This document shows, in pieces, positions 1 to 6,787 of a stretch of 11,209 nt of DNA. Source of the DNA: Acidobacteriota bacterium (GTDB lineage Bacteria > Acidobacteriota > Terriglobia > 20CM-2-55-15); NCBI GenBank assembly GCA_003223895.1, contig QHXD01000145.1, positions 2,716-13,924 on the forward strand, written 5' to 3'. The translations under genes and the position numbers were made by a program. Under the pieces are notes generated by a model that ran no database searches, had not been told where the DNA came from, and saw only the letters and a list, made by a program, of their open reading frames with translations. Position 1 is the first letter of the stretch, and the number at the start of each line of letters is the position of its first letter.

Positions 1-425
1 GTTTTTATCTGAGCGACAAACTCGACGTTCGGGCCGAAGAACTCGTTGCTGCCCGTGTGGTCGGCATGAGTGTGGGTGTTGATGATCGTCGCAATCGGCT
101 TATTGGTCACGGTTTTGATCTTGTCGAGAATCGCCTGACCGTTACCGGGGTTTTTTGTATCCACGATCGTGACGGCTTTGTCGGTGACGAACACCGCGGT
201 GTTTACGCCCTCACCCGTGATCATGTACAGGTTGTCTTTCACTTTCTGAATTTCGAGCGGCTGCGGCGCCGGCGCCCCACGGCGCTGGCCTTCGCCGCCC
301 CCGCGGCGTTGTCCTTCGGGCGCACCGCCTCCCCTGCGTTGGCCCTGGGGAGCCTGCAAGCCCGCGAGCGTCATGGACAGCACGAAGATCGCGAGCAGTG
401 CTCCCAACAGAATTCCTCTTCTCAT
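1..425 (-). CDS. Exported metallo-beta-lactamase-fold hydrolase, N-terminal part (runs off left edge)
   Basis: Reading from ATG 425-423 on the minus strand, the frame stays open to the window edge (about 141 codons), so the C-terminal part is missing. Residues 1-24 form a Sec signal peptide (MRRGILLGALLAIFVLSMTL...). A low-complexity linker follows in which the motif GQRRG occurs three times between Gly, Ala and Pro residues. The MBL fold then begins with a strand pattern around LEIQKVKDNLYMITG and VTIVDTK. The canonical zinc motif HxHxDH is intact as INTHTHADHTGSNEF, so a metal-dependent hydrolase acting outside the cytoplasmic membrane is likely; the substrate cannot be read from the sequence. 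The start overlaps the stop of the upstream HupE-like gene (ATGA), which implies translational coupling. Its N-terminal strands resemble those of the second MBL protein in this window (4810-5814). Confidence 0.9.
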   Translation of the reverse strand, partial: MRRGILLGALLAIFVLSMTLAGLQAPQGQRRGGGAPEGQRRGGGEGQRRGAPAPQPLEIQKVKDNLYMITGEGVNTAVFVTDKAVTIVDTKNPGNGQAILDKIKTVTNKPIATIINTHTHADHTGSNEFFGPNVEFVAQIK

Positions 426-1504
426 GAAATACCTCCTGGGAAAAATACTCGTTGAATAAACCAGAATGCGCCGGCGGCAATGACCACAATCGAGCCGGCG
501 AAAGCGATGTGACGTCCGGCCCATTCGCTGCGCGATCGGAGGGCAGCAAGTGCAGAGGCCACGGCGACCACCACGATCAACTGGCCGATTTCGACACCGA
601 GGTTGAATGAAAACAGCGACCATGTGAGCGCACGGCTCGGCAGGCCCATCTCACGCAGCACGTTGGCAAATCCGAATCCGTGAATGAAGCCGAAAGCAAG
701 AGCGATCCAGGCCCGCACGTCGCGGCCGCCCTTTGCAAGAATGTTGTCCGCGCCTACGTACACGATGCTCAACGCAATTGCCGGCTCGATCAAACGGGCC
801 GGAGGGTTCAGGATGTTGAGCGCCGCCAGGGACAGCGTGATGCTGTGCGCAATGGTGAACGAGGTTACGACGAGCGTCAGCCGGCGCATGGTCCCACCGA
901 GCAGCAGCAGCCCCACGAGAAACAGCAGATGATCGGGGCCGATCAGGATGTGATGAATGCCTTCCGCTATGAACTTGCGCACAACGGCAAAAACGCCCTG
1001 ACGATTGCCGCTGAAATACTCGGTTTGCGTGTGGTTGTGATCAAGGATGAACTGCGACGTGATCTCGTCGCGCTCGTACACATTGACGAACGTCTGGTGA
1101 TTCGGATCGTAGGGAAACATCACCGTGTTCACCGCGATCGTTCCCGGTGCCGACGATATCGGATAACGGAAACGCAGCTTCAGCGATTGGCGGTCCTGGA
1201 GAATTTCCGGATCCGACCATTCAATTTTCATCGGCCGCCCGTCGATCGAGATCTGGAGACGTGGAACGACGAGGGATCGAATCGCCGCCGCCCGTTCCGC
1301 CACAAAGCCGGGTTCGAGCAGGCGCTCGATCGGGGAAATCCCCAGATCGTGTGCGAGATCGTAGATATGCGCAACCAGCGAGACTTCGATGAAGTCCGGC
1401 TGAAGCTGAAGATCGAGGTAGCTGAATGGTACAGGATGGGCAACAGCAGGTATCGCAAGCGCGAACGCCCCACAGAATACCAGCGCACGAACCAGCCATT
1501 TCAT
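422..1504 (-). CDS. HupE/UreJ-family membrane protein
   Basis: A 360-residue protein of the HupE/UreJ_2 type. Residues 1-22 are a signal peptide (cleavage after AVA, before HPVPFS). Residues 23 to about 180 form an extracytoplasmic beta-rich domain. The C-terminal half holds roughly six hydrophobic helices, with the family hallmark GIHHILIGPDHLLFLVG at 182-198 and further conserved polar spots TIAHS (H220), FGFIHGFGFAN (H275) and GVEIGQ (E305). Relatives are annotated as HupE/UreJ-like or hypothetical membrane proteins; a link to nickel or other metal transport is a family-level suggestion only. I prefer the ATG at 1504, directly before the signal peptide. A TTG at 1513 in the same frame would add three residues, and neither start has a clear Shine-Dalgarno sequence. 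The stop overlaps the start of the downstream MBL gene. Confidence 0.9.
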   Translation of the reverse strand: MKWLVRALVFCGAFALAIPAVAHPVPFSYLDLQLQPDFIEVSLVAHIYDLAHDLGISPIERLLEPGFVAERAAAIRSLVVPRLQISIDGRPMKIEWSDPEILQDRQSLKLRFRYPISSAPGTIAVNTVMFPYDPNHQTFVNVYERDEITSQFILDHNHTQTEYFSGNRQGVFAVVRKFIAEGIHHILIGPDHLLFLVGLLLLGGTMRRLTLVVTSFTIAHSITLSLAALNILNPPARLIEPAIALSIVYVGADNILAKGGRDVRAWIALAFGFIHGFGFANVLREMGLPSRALTWSLFSFNLGVEIGQLIVVVAVASALAALRSRSEWAGRHIAFAGSIVVIAAGAFWFIQRVFFPGGIS

Positions 1505-1614
1505 AATCGCCAATATAGCTTAAAACACGGCATTTTGAGACATTGTGAGCAGGGAAGAGGCCACAAAAGGCTTAGCGCGGCAGAGCCGCAACCAAATTTC
1601 TCGAAGGGGCATCA
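1505..1614. other. Intergenic stretch with a small GCGGC hairpin
   Basis: This is the upstream region of the HupE-like gene, between its start and repeat copy A. It contains a perfect five-base-pair hairpin, GCGGC-AGA-GCCGC (1577-1589). I see no convincing promoter and no credible small gene. Open frames crossing it on either strand continue into the repeat and have no protein-like composition. Confidence 0.4.
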
Positions 1615-1820
1615 GGTGAGGGTGTTCCCCTCCTGGGACAGGAGGGGTGGACGCGCGATCAAAAAAATGCCGCGAAGCCTCCTTTGAAGGCGCGGCCGGG
1701 GTGGTCAGTTCGGCGAAACATTTCGCGTGAGCGACCACCCCGTCTGCGCCGCTTCGGAACGGGATCTTTTTCTTAATGGCGCAGCCACCCCTCCTGTTCC
1801 AGGAGGGGAATACCCTCGCC
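1615..1820. repeat. Palindromic dispersed repeat, copy A (about 206 bp)
   Basis: This is a nearly full-length inverted repeat. The outer arms begin with GGTGAGGGTGTT (1615-1626) and end with its near-complement AATACCCTCGCC (1809-1820). Each arm carries its own 21-base self-complementary hairpin of the form CCCCTCCTG-nnn-CAGGAGGGG (1627-1647 and 1788-1808). The inner arms GGGGTGGTC (1698-1706) and GACCACCCC (1733-1741) also pair, and the centre contains GCGAAA-CA-TTTCGC. The same architecture recurs at 6602-6764 and 8692-9016. No transposase is encoded, so it resembles a non-autonomous MITE- or REP-like element. It separates two co-directional minus-strand genes. Confidence 0.88.
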
Positions 1821-1867
1821 CACGATCTTCGTTCACTCAAGAAGAACTCTGTCAAAAAACCCTGTTC

Positions 1868-2527
1868 CTACTCGATGATGCGAGCGGTCTTGATGTAGTC
1901 CAGTTTGGGGAAATCCCTGTTGAGATAGGCGTTGCCCTCCCGTTCGATGCGGTTCTGGTCCGGGCCGTTGCCATCCGGTGCGCCTTCGCCGTAATCGGCA
2001 TAGAGCTGGTCCACCACTTCCATTCCCATCACAACCTGGCCAAAGGGCGAGAAACCCAACGGATCGAGGCGCGAGTTATCGCCGTAGTTGATGAAAAGCT
2101 GTGTGCTGCGAGTGTTGGGTCCGGCCGTTGCGAAGGAGACCATGCCGCGCGTGTTGTGCTGGGTGACAGGGTCATCATCTATATTAGCGTCCGACCATTT
2201 GGCAGTGACTGCGGGATCGCCGTTGACTCCGAATTGCGCCATGAAGGGACGCGGACTGCGAAGCACGCGGAAAAACCGGACATCGCTATAAAAGCCATTC
2301 TTGACGAGATTGTAGAAGCGATCTGCGCCTTTGGGCGCCCATTCGCGCGTGACCTTGATGGTGAAGTCTCCTTTGCTGGTGGAGACCAGAACCTGATAGG
2401 TCGCGGGCGCGGTTTGGTTCATGCCCGGGCTTTTGGGGTCGAGAGCAGGGTTTCCCCGCTGTTGTGCGGAGCAGGCCTGGACGAACCCCAAAAGCAGCGT
2501 GATCGTTAGAAAGTATCGTCGTAGCAT
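1868..2527 (-). CDS. Exported cyclophilin-type peptidyl-prolyl cis-trans isomerase
   Basis: A 219-residue protein with a short hydrophobic export signal (LTITLLLGFVQACSA). Signal peptidase I could cut after CSA; VQAC at 16-19 is only a poor lipobox, so a lipoprotein is less likely. The cyclophilin domain spans about 45-215. Recognisable segments are FFRVLRSPRPFMAQFG (85-100, covering the usual FHRVIPGFMIQGG region, with Phe in place of His), NTRGMVSFATAGPN (125-138), STQLFINYGDN (141-151) and FGQVVMGMEVVDQL (162-175). The catalytic-type Arg of FFRV and the FMxQ core are kept. The likely role is proline isomerisation during folding of periplasmic or outer-membrane proteins. The gene starts only 22 bases after the TonB-like segment of the preceding gene, so the two are probably co-transcribed. 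Confidence 0.93.
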   Translation of the reverse strand: MLRRYFLTITLLLGFVQACSAQQRGNPALDPKSPGMNQTAPATYQVLVSTSKGDFTIKVTREWAPKGADRFYNLVKNGFYSDVRFFRVLRSPRPFMAQFGVNGDPAVTAKWSDANIDDDPVTQHNTRGMVSFATAGPNTRSTQLFINYGDNSRLDPLGFSPFGQVVMGMEVVDQLYADYGEGAPDGNGPDQNRIEREGNAYLNRDFPKLDYIKTARIIE

Positions 2528-2549
2528 TCTGCAAGAATATCATCAGCCG

Positions 2550-2777
2550 CTAAGGCTTGATCACGATCGGGATTTCCGTCTCCACGCAGCGCGGCCCGGT
2601 CTGATCGACGGTGGGCGAGAACTTCCACTGTTGGATGGCCGTCCGGATTGCTGTGTTCATCACGGGACTTTCGCCTTCTGTGCTGAGGACGAAGAGCTCG
2701 CCTTTCTCGTCGATCCTCGCTTTGACGCGTACGTTGAGTTGAGAGCGTCGAGCAATCTCCTGGAATGCCTCTATGGG
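2550..2777 (-). pseudogene. TonB-like C-terminal segment, out of frame with the preceding PEGA gene
   Basis: Immediately after the stop of the PEGA-domain gene, the -1 frame encodes about 75 residues of clearly protein-like sequence ending in a normal stop at 2552-2550. It starts around LPIEAFQEIARRSQLNVRV and continues with VKARIDEKGELFVLSTEGES, AIRTAIQQWKFSPTV and CVETEIPIVIKP. The pattern (helix, VxARIDEKG strand, AIxxAIQQWKFSP helix and strand, final IPIVIKP strand) is that of TonB_C-type domains. No ATG, GTG or TTG precedes it in this frame back to the upstream stop near 2880, so it cannot easily be translated alone. I read it as the detached C-terminus of the upstream gene, caused by a one-base indel (a real mutation or an assembly error) or, less likely, by recoding. 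Confidence 0.72.
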
Positions 2778-3766
2778 AAGCTGATGACAATCTCCGATTC
2801 CGTACCGGTGACCCGATAAGTTTTTCCTGAGAAATTTGGATTTTCGAAAGCCAGCACCGTTCCAATAGGAACTCGAACGTCACTCAGAGGCGTCTGCCCT
2901 AACGGTTGCCTCGGGGACCCCTCAATGAAAACCTGGGCCCACGGTTTGGCATTAATTTGGACCGTCACGTCAAACGTGATGGTCGCCGTCGTTGTCTCGT
3001 TGGGGCGCACGACATGGTTAACTAGCTTACGCTGATCGAGATGACGGTATTCGAGCGTGTGCGTTCCTGCCGGCAGCTCCAGTGTGGTCGGCAGCGAAGC
3101 GAGGTATTTGTCTCCAGAGTAGATGTCCACGGTTGTTGGAGAGCTCAGGGCGAGCGTTCCTTTCTCAGGAAGCACAGCCGGTTGGGCAGGCGGCTTTGGA
3201 GCCGGAGCAGGAGCCGCAGCAGTATTCGCCGGCACTGCCGGTGCGAGCGGCGGAGCCGCGATTTCCTCAGCTACTGGCGTACTATCCGTCGACGGCAACA
3301 GGTCCATGAGTGGTGCGTCAACGGGTGGAGCTTCGGAGGAAACCGGGATCGCGCGTATCGTTGCCGCACTCGCGGACGCTGTCGCAACATATTCCGCTTT
3401 CTGTGGGGTCCAGTGCCTGGCCAGCATCACAATTCCTATAACACCGGCTGCAGCGACGAGAAGAAATCCGTAGCCGGACTTTTGCCGTTCCTGCTTTTTC
3501 GGTGCTGGTTTCGCTGCAACATTTACAACGTATCCAACCTCGAATGACGAAGGAGATGGCAGCGGAGCCTGAACTTTTGAAATCAGCGCCATTGCCTTCC
3601 GGTTTCCGGGATCTACCTGGAGAACTCTTCGCAGGATGGTTTCCGCGGGCTTTCGGTATTTTTGTGGATTCTCTTTCCAGGGTAGATCCTCGACAAGGGC
3701 GCGCGCGTTCTCGAGGTCTTGGTCCACACCTGCGTAAACTATTGTCATCTGCGGCTCCGTAGACAT
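2771..3766 (-). CDS. Single-pass membrane protein with PEGA-like domains (probably truncated by frameshift)
   Basis: A 331-residue protein. The start chosen is ATG 3766-3764 (MSTEPQMTIVYAGVD), supported by GGAGGAG at 3784-3778, about 11 bases upstream; a longer reading to 3880 adds residues with no support. Residues 1-65 are a helical, TPR-like cytoplasmic segment. Residues 98-117 are one transmembrane helix (YGFLLVAAAGVIGIVMLARHW region). Residues 143-200 are an Ala/Pro-rich linker typical of a periplasm-spanning stretch. Residues 203-263 and 267-331 are beta-rich PEGA-like units, the second with INAKPWAQVFIEGSPRQPLG and TPLSDVRVPIG. The frame stops at CCA TAG (2776-2771), and a TonB-like C-terminal domain continues in the -1 frame to 2550. 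Intact relatives would be expected to carry cytosolic, transmembrane, PEGA and TonB-like parts in one chain. The function is unknown; an envelope-spanning structural or energy-coupling role is plausible. Confidence 0.82.
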   Translation of the reverse strand: MSTEPQMTIVYAGVDQDLENARALVEDLPWKENPQKYRKPAETILRRVLQVDPGNRKAMALISKVQAPLPSPSSFEVGYVVNVAAKPAPKKQERQKSGYGFLLVAAAGVIGIVMLARHWTPQKAEYVATASASAATIRAIPVSSEAPPVDAPLMDLLPSTDSTPVAEEIAAPPLAPAVPANTAAAPAPAPKPPAQPAVLPEKGTLALSSPTTVDIYSGDKYLASLPTTLELPAGTHTLEYRHLDQRKLVNHVVRPNETTTATITFDVTVQINAKPWAQVFIEGSPRQPLGQTPLSDVRVPIGTVLAFENPNFSGKTYRVTGTESEIVISFP

Positions 3767-3898
3767 CGTCTTTCTCACTCCTCCGGCGTCCTGCCCTTGT
3801 TCTTCCGGCCATCCCTGGTCGTGAGGGGACTCGATATCAGGCAGGCACCTTAACGTGGGGCCATACAGTCCAGTCCACAAAAAAGAAAAAAATCGAAA
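3767..3898. other. Divergent intergenic region
   Basis: This stretch separates the minus-strand PEGA gene from the plus-strand three-gene operon. It holds the Shine-Dalgarno sequence of the PEGA gene (3778-3784) and an A-rich tract (about 3879-3896) directly upstream of the plus-strand promoter, which could act as an UP-like element. I do not see a clear minus-strand promoter. Confidence 0.45.
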
Positions 3899-3927
3899 TT
3901 GACGGAAAAATACCGGAAAGTTATAAG
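3899..3927 (+). promoter_or_regulatory. Sigma70-type promoter of the three-gene operon
   Basis: TTGACG (3899-3904) and TATAAG (3922-3927) are separated by exactly 17 bases, and each matches the consensus at five of six positions. An A-rich stretch lies just upstream. Transcription would begin near 3934, leaving a leader of about 16 bases that contains the ribosome binding site GGAGG (3940-3944) of the first gene. This is the best promoter in the window. Confidence 0.72.
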
Positions 3928-3949
3928 TCCTGAACCACCGGAGGACAAA

Positions 3950-4810
3950 ATGAACAGGCGTATTCGGATAGCACTTTTAGGTTATCTGGTTCTGATGATT
4001 ACGACGTTGACGGGACACCAGGCCTGGGCTCAGGTCGAGTTATCAGGGATTTGGAACCCCAGGATGCACGAGGATCAGCCGGACCGTGGGCCAGGAGTGG
4101 GTCTGGGTGACTATACCGGCCTTCCTATTAATGATGCGGCCCGCCTGAGGGCGGAAAGCTGGGACGCATCCCGTCTGACCCTGCAGGAGCACCAGTGCCG
4201 TGTGCACATTGCCTCCTACATCTACCGGGGGCCGCTGGTACTTCGAATCTGGGAAGAAAGAGACCCGGAGTCGCAGCAGCTCGTTGCGATTCGGCAATAC
4301 ATCTCGACGTATGAGCAGTGGCGCACAATTTGGATGGATGGACGTCCTCACCCGCCCGAAAACGCTCTGCACACCTGGATGGGTTTTTCAACAGGGAAGT
4401 GGAACAACAACATCCTGACGGTCACGACCACGCACATCAAGACAGGCTGGATTCGCCGCAACGGCACGCCAACCAGCGACCGGGCGGTCCTCACGGAGCA
4501 TTTCCTGCGGCATGGAGAATACCTGACGTATGTTCTGATGCTCGAGGACCCCGCATATCTGGAGGAACCTTACGTCAGGACCATCGATTTTGTGCAGAAC
4601 ACAAATTTTAATGGAAACCTGCTCTATCCATGCACGTACGTGGAAGAAGTGACGACCCGCGACAAGGGTGCGGTTCCGCATTACCTGCCTGGCGAGAACC
4701 CGTTTATCAAAGAGATGACGACGAAGCTGGGGATTCCGGCCGAAGGTGCCCGAGGAGGCGCCGAGACGCTGTATCCGGAGTTCCGGGCCAGGTTGAAGGG
4801 AGCGCAGTGA
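3950..4810 (+). CDS. Exported protein of unknown function (long paralogue, first gene of operon)
   Basis: A 286-residue exported protein. The ATG at 3950 is preferred over an upstream in-frame start at 3899 because it follows GGAGG at good spacing and begins the signal peptide (MNRRIRIALLGYLVLMITTL..., cleavage after AWA near residue 27). The mature part starts VELSGIWNPRMHED. Landmarks are EHQCRVH, GPLVLRIWEERDPE, ISTYEQWRTIWMDGRPHPPE, WMGFSTGKWNNNILTVTTTH, GWIRRNGTP, LTEHFLRHGEYL and a late Cys in YPCTYVEE. The alternation of short strands suggests a lipocalin-like or beta-sandwich fold. I cannot assign a function or named family. The downstream gene at 5811 shares its layout and key motifs. 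It is translationally coupled to the MBL hydrolase by an ATGA overlap. Confidence 0.88.
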   Translation: MNRRIRIALLGYLVLMITTLTGHQAWAQVELSGIWNPRMHEDQPDRGPGVGLGDYTGLPINDAARLRAESWDASRLTLQEHQCRVHIASYIYRGPLVLRIWEERDPESQQLVAIRQYISTYEQWRTIWMDGRPHPPENALHTWMGFSTGKWNNNILTVTTTHIKTGWIRRNGTPTSDRAVLTEHFLRHGEYLTYVLMLEDPAYLEEPYVRTIDFVQNTNFNGNLLYPCTYVEEVTTRDKGAVPHYLPGENPFIKEMTTKLGIPAEGARGGAETLYPEFRARLKGAQ

Positions 4811-5814
4811 TGAAAAAGCAACTCTTCATATCCGTCGTCGTGGTGGCCGCTCTCGCGAATTTGGCGCAAGCCCAGGAGATCCAGATCCTCCCGGTTCAGG
4901 GCAACGTCTACATGCTCTCAGGTCCCGGCGTCAACAGCGCGGTGCAGGTCGGCAGACAGGGCATCGTGATCGTGGACACGCAGACGGCTGCGATGTCCGA
5001 CAAGATTCTTGCGGCCCTCGCCAAGCTGGACGAAGCGCAGAGGCTGCGGGAACAGGTACACGTCACGGAAACCATTCGCGGCATTCTGCCGGTCGTTCCG
5101 GTGGGCAGCGGCAAAATTCGCTACATCATCAATACCGACGCCGATCCGGACCATACGGGTGGTAATCAGATTCTGCGAAGAGCGGGCGTCACCATCACCG
5201 GCGCCAACGTCACGCGCGACATCTCGGATGTGACGACTGGTGCGGCGATCGTCGCCCACGAACATGTGCTGGACACGCTGAGCGGCCGGCAGCCTCCGGC
5301 GCCGACCGCAGCGTTGCCGACGGAGACATTCTTTGAGGGCCAGAAAGAAGTCTACTTCAACAATGAACCGATCCAGGTGATTCACGTTCCATCCGCGCAT
5401 AGCGACGGCGACAGCATCGTTTTCTTCCGCCGTTCCGACGTGGTGGCTACCGGCGACATCTTTGTGACGACCAGGTATCCCGTCATCGATCTACAGGAGG
5501 GCGGCAGCATCCAGGGTGTTCTCGATGGATTGAACCTGATTCTCGACATCGCGATTCCCGCTCACGAGCAGGAGGGCGGGACGCTCATCATTCCGGCTCA
5601 TGGAAGAATCTGCGACGAGGCTGACGTTGTGGAGTATCGCGACATGGTGACGATCATTCGCGACCGTATCAAGAACCTCAAAGGAAAAGGCATGACGCTG
5701 GAGCAGGTGAAGGCGGCCAAACCCACTCGGGACTACGATCCCCTATACGGTTCCACCACTGGCGCCTGGACTACCGACATGTTCGTTGAAGCCGTATACA
5801 GGAGCGTGAAATGA
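4810..5814 (+). CDS. Exported MBL-fold hydrolase with a DxDxDH active-site variant
   Basis: A 334-residue protein. The ATG at 4810 overlaps the stop of the upstream gene and follows GGGAG; a longer reading from 4630 only shadows the upstream gene. Residues 1-21 are a signal peptide (cleavage after AQA). The MBL fold follows: NVYMLSGPGVNSAV (32-45), GIVIVDTQ (51-58), the metal motif at 110-115, AHSDGDSIVFF (196-206), VVATGDIF (211-218) and IIPAHGR (260-266). The usual HxHxDH is DADPDH here, so the first two zinc-ligand histidines are replaced by Asp, while D114, H115, H197, D216 and H264 remain. Metal binding and activity may therefore differ from typical zinc hydrolases. A helical insertion (about 70-100) precedes the motif. 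The C-terminus overlaps the next gene by ATGA. The substrate is unknown. Confidence 0.92.
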   Translation: MKKQLFISVVVVAALANLAQAQEIQILPVQGNVYMLSGPGVNSAVQVGRQGIVIVDTQTAAMSDKILAALAKLDEAQRLREQVHVTETIRGILPVVPVGSGKIRYIINTDADPDHTGGNQILRRAGVTITGANVTRDISDVTTGAAIVAHEHVLDTLSGRQPPAPTAALPTETFFEGQKEVYFNNEPIQVIHVPSAHSDGDSIVFFRRSDVVATGDIFVTTRYPVIDLQEGGSIQGVLDGLNLILDIAIPAHEQEGGTLIIPAHGRICDEADVVEYRDMVTIIRDRIKNLKGKGMTLEQVKAAKPTRDYDPLYGSTTGAWTTDMFVEAVYRSVK

Positions 5815-6551
5815 GATACAGAATTCCAGCCGCTCTTGCGGCACTCGTTTTTCTTGGTCTGCCGGCTTCAATCTGGGCCCAGGGCCAGCGAGGCAGTGCG
5901 CCTGCGCCGCCCCAAACTCCCAAAGCGGCCGCGCGAGTGGATATGACCGGGTACTGGGTCTCCTACGTCACCGAAGACTGGCAATGGCGAATGATCACTC
6001 CAAAAAAAGGGGACTTTGCAAGCCTTCCCCTGAATGCCGAAGGACGTCGCGTGGGTAACCTGTGGGATCCGGCGAAGGACGAGGCGGCCGGCGATCGATG
6101 CAAAGCCTATGGCCCTCCCTTCCTCATGCGCATTCCCGGACGCCTGCATATCACCTGGGAAAATGACAATACGTTGCGCGTTGACACGGATGCCGGAACA
6201 CAGACTCGTCTTTTCCGCTTTGGCGAACCGGCGCCTGCCGGACAGCCGACTTTGCAGGGCCAGTCTGTGGCCGAGTGGATCCCTGCGGGAGGCCGCGGAG
6301 GATACCTCCAGGTTGTGACCACAAACATGCGTCCGGGATACCTTCGCAAGAATGGTCCTCCTTACAGCGGGAGCGCGAAGGTGACGGAGTTCTTTGACAA
6401 AGTTCCGGGACCGAACGGTGTGGACTGGCTGATTCTGCAGACCATCATCGAGGATCCGCAGTATCTGACTCAGCCGATGGTCATCAGCACGCATTACAGG
6501 AAGGAACCCGATGCGAAAGGCTGGAATCCCACAGCCTGCGAGGCACGATGA
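5811..6551 (+). CDS. Exported protein of unknown function (short paralogue, third gene of operon)
   Basis: A 246-residue protein whose ATG overlaps the stop of the MBL gene (ATGA), with GGAG upstream. The signal peptide ends at SIWAQ, followed by a Gly/Pro/Ala-rich linker. The mature domain begins VDMTGYWVSYVTEDWQWR. Landmarks are GDRCKAYGPPFLMRIPGRLHITWEND, LQVVTTNMRPGYLRKNGPP, KVTEFFDKV, ILQTIIEDPQYLTQPM and a terminal Cys in NPTACEAR. These line up in order with the 3950-4810 protein (QCRVH..., LTVTTTHIKTGWIRRNGTP, LTEHF, LMLEDPAYLEEPY), so the two are probably paralogues flanking the MBL gene. I recognise no catalytic motif. The three proteins are all exported and probably made together from the promoter at 3899. 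Confidence 0.88.
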   Translation: MRYRIPAALAALVFLGLPASIWAQGQRGSAPAPPQTPKAAARVDMTGYWVSYVTEDWQWRMITPKKGDFASLPLNAEGRRVGNLWDPAKDEAAGDRCKAYGPPFLMRIPGRLHITWENDNTLRVDTDAGTQTRLFRFGEPAPAGQPTLQGQSVAEWIPAGGRGGYLQVVTTNMRPGYLRKNGPPYSGSAKVTEFFDKVPGPNGVDWLILQTIIEDPQYLTQPMVISTHYRKEPDAKGWNPTACEAR

Positions 6552-6601
6552 GGTTTTGGGTGTTCGGAATTGTAAAGGAAGATGAATTGGAGGGCGCGAC
6601 G

Positions 6602-6764
6602 ATTCCCCTCCTAAGTTAGGAGGGGTGGCTGCGCCATCAAGAAATGCCGCGAAGCAACCGAAATTGGCGCAGACGGGGTGGTTCCCTTGAGGAACCACCC
6701 CGCCGTTCGCTAAAAAACGCGCGAACGGCACCCCTCCTAACTTAGGCTAACTTAGGAGGGGAGT
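6602..6764. repeat. Palindromic dispersed repeat, copy B (about 163 bp)
   Basis: It has the same architecture as copies A and C. The left terminal hairpin lies at 6605-6625, and the right one (6731-6761) is expanded by an exact ten-base tandem duplication of CTAACTTAGG (6737-6746 and 6747-6756). The hairpin tips use CCTAAGTTAGG on the left and its complement CCTAACTTAGG on the right, unlike the CCTG...CAGG tips of A. The central hairpin GGGGTGGTTCC-CTTGA-GGAACCACCCC (6675-6701) is perfect over 11 pairs. A second hairpin, GCCGTTCGC with GCGAACGGC (6702-6710 and 6721-6729), replaces the right inner arm seen in the other copies. The element lies between the operon end and the monooxygenase start and could act as a transcription terminator. 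Confidence 0.87.
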
Positions 6765-6787
6765 TTCAACACGCACAGGAGAACACA

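Noticed and set aside
680..1687. Long plus-strand open frame opposite the HupE-like gene
   Set aside because: It is antisense to a gene with clear family motifs, has low-complexity charged composition, no ribosome binding site, and ends inside repeat copy A.
1727..2509. Plus-strand open frame of 260 codons opposite the cyclophilin gene
   Set aside because: It starts inside repeat copy A and is the complement of a convincing cyclophilin.
2528..2549. Promoter between the TonB-like segment and the cyclophilin gene
   Set aside because: The 22-base gap is too short for a full promoter, and no -10-like hexamer is placed suitably; co-transcription is more likely.
2771..2779. Programmed -1 frameshift at C TTC CCA TAG
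   Set aside because: The heptamer lacks the XXX part of a canonical slippery site and I see no strong downstream pseudoknot, so a one-base indel is the simpler explanation. It is kept only as a minor alternative.
5868..6731. Minus-strand open frame of 287 codons opposite the third operon gene
   Set aside because: It begins in repeat copy B and is antisense to an exported protein with signal peptide and paralogue support. Peptides such as GAATPP or FPSWNRRGG come from translating the repeat, not from a protein family.
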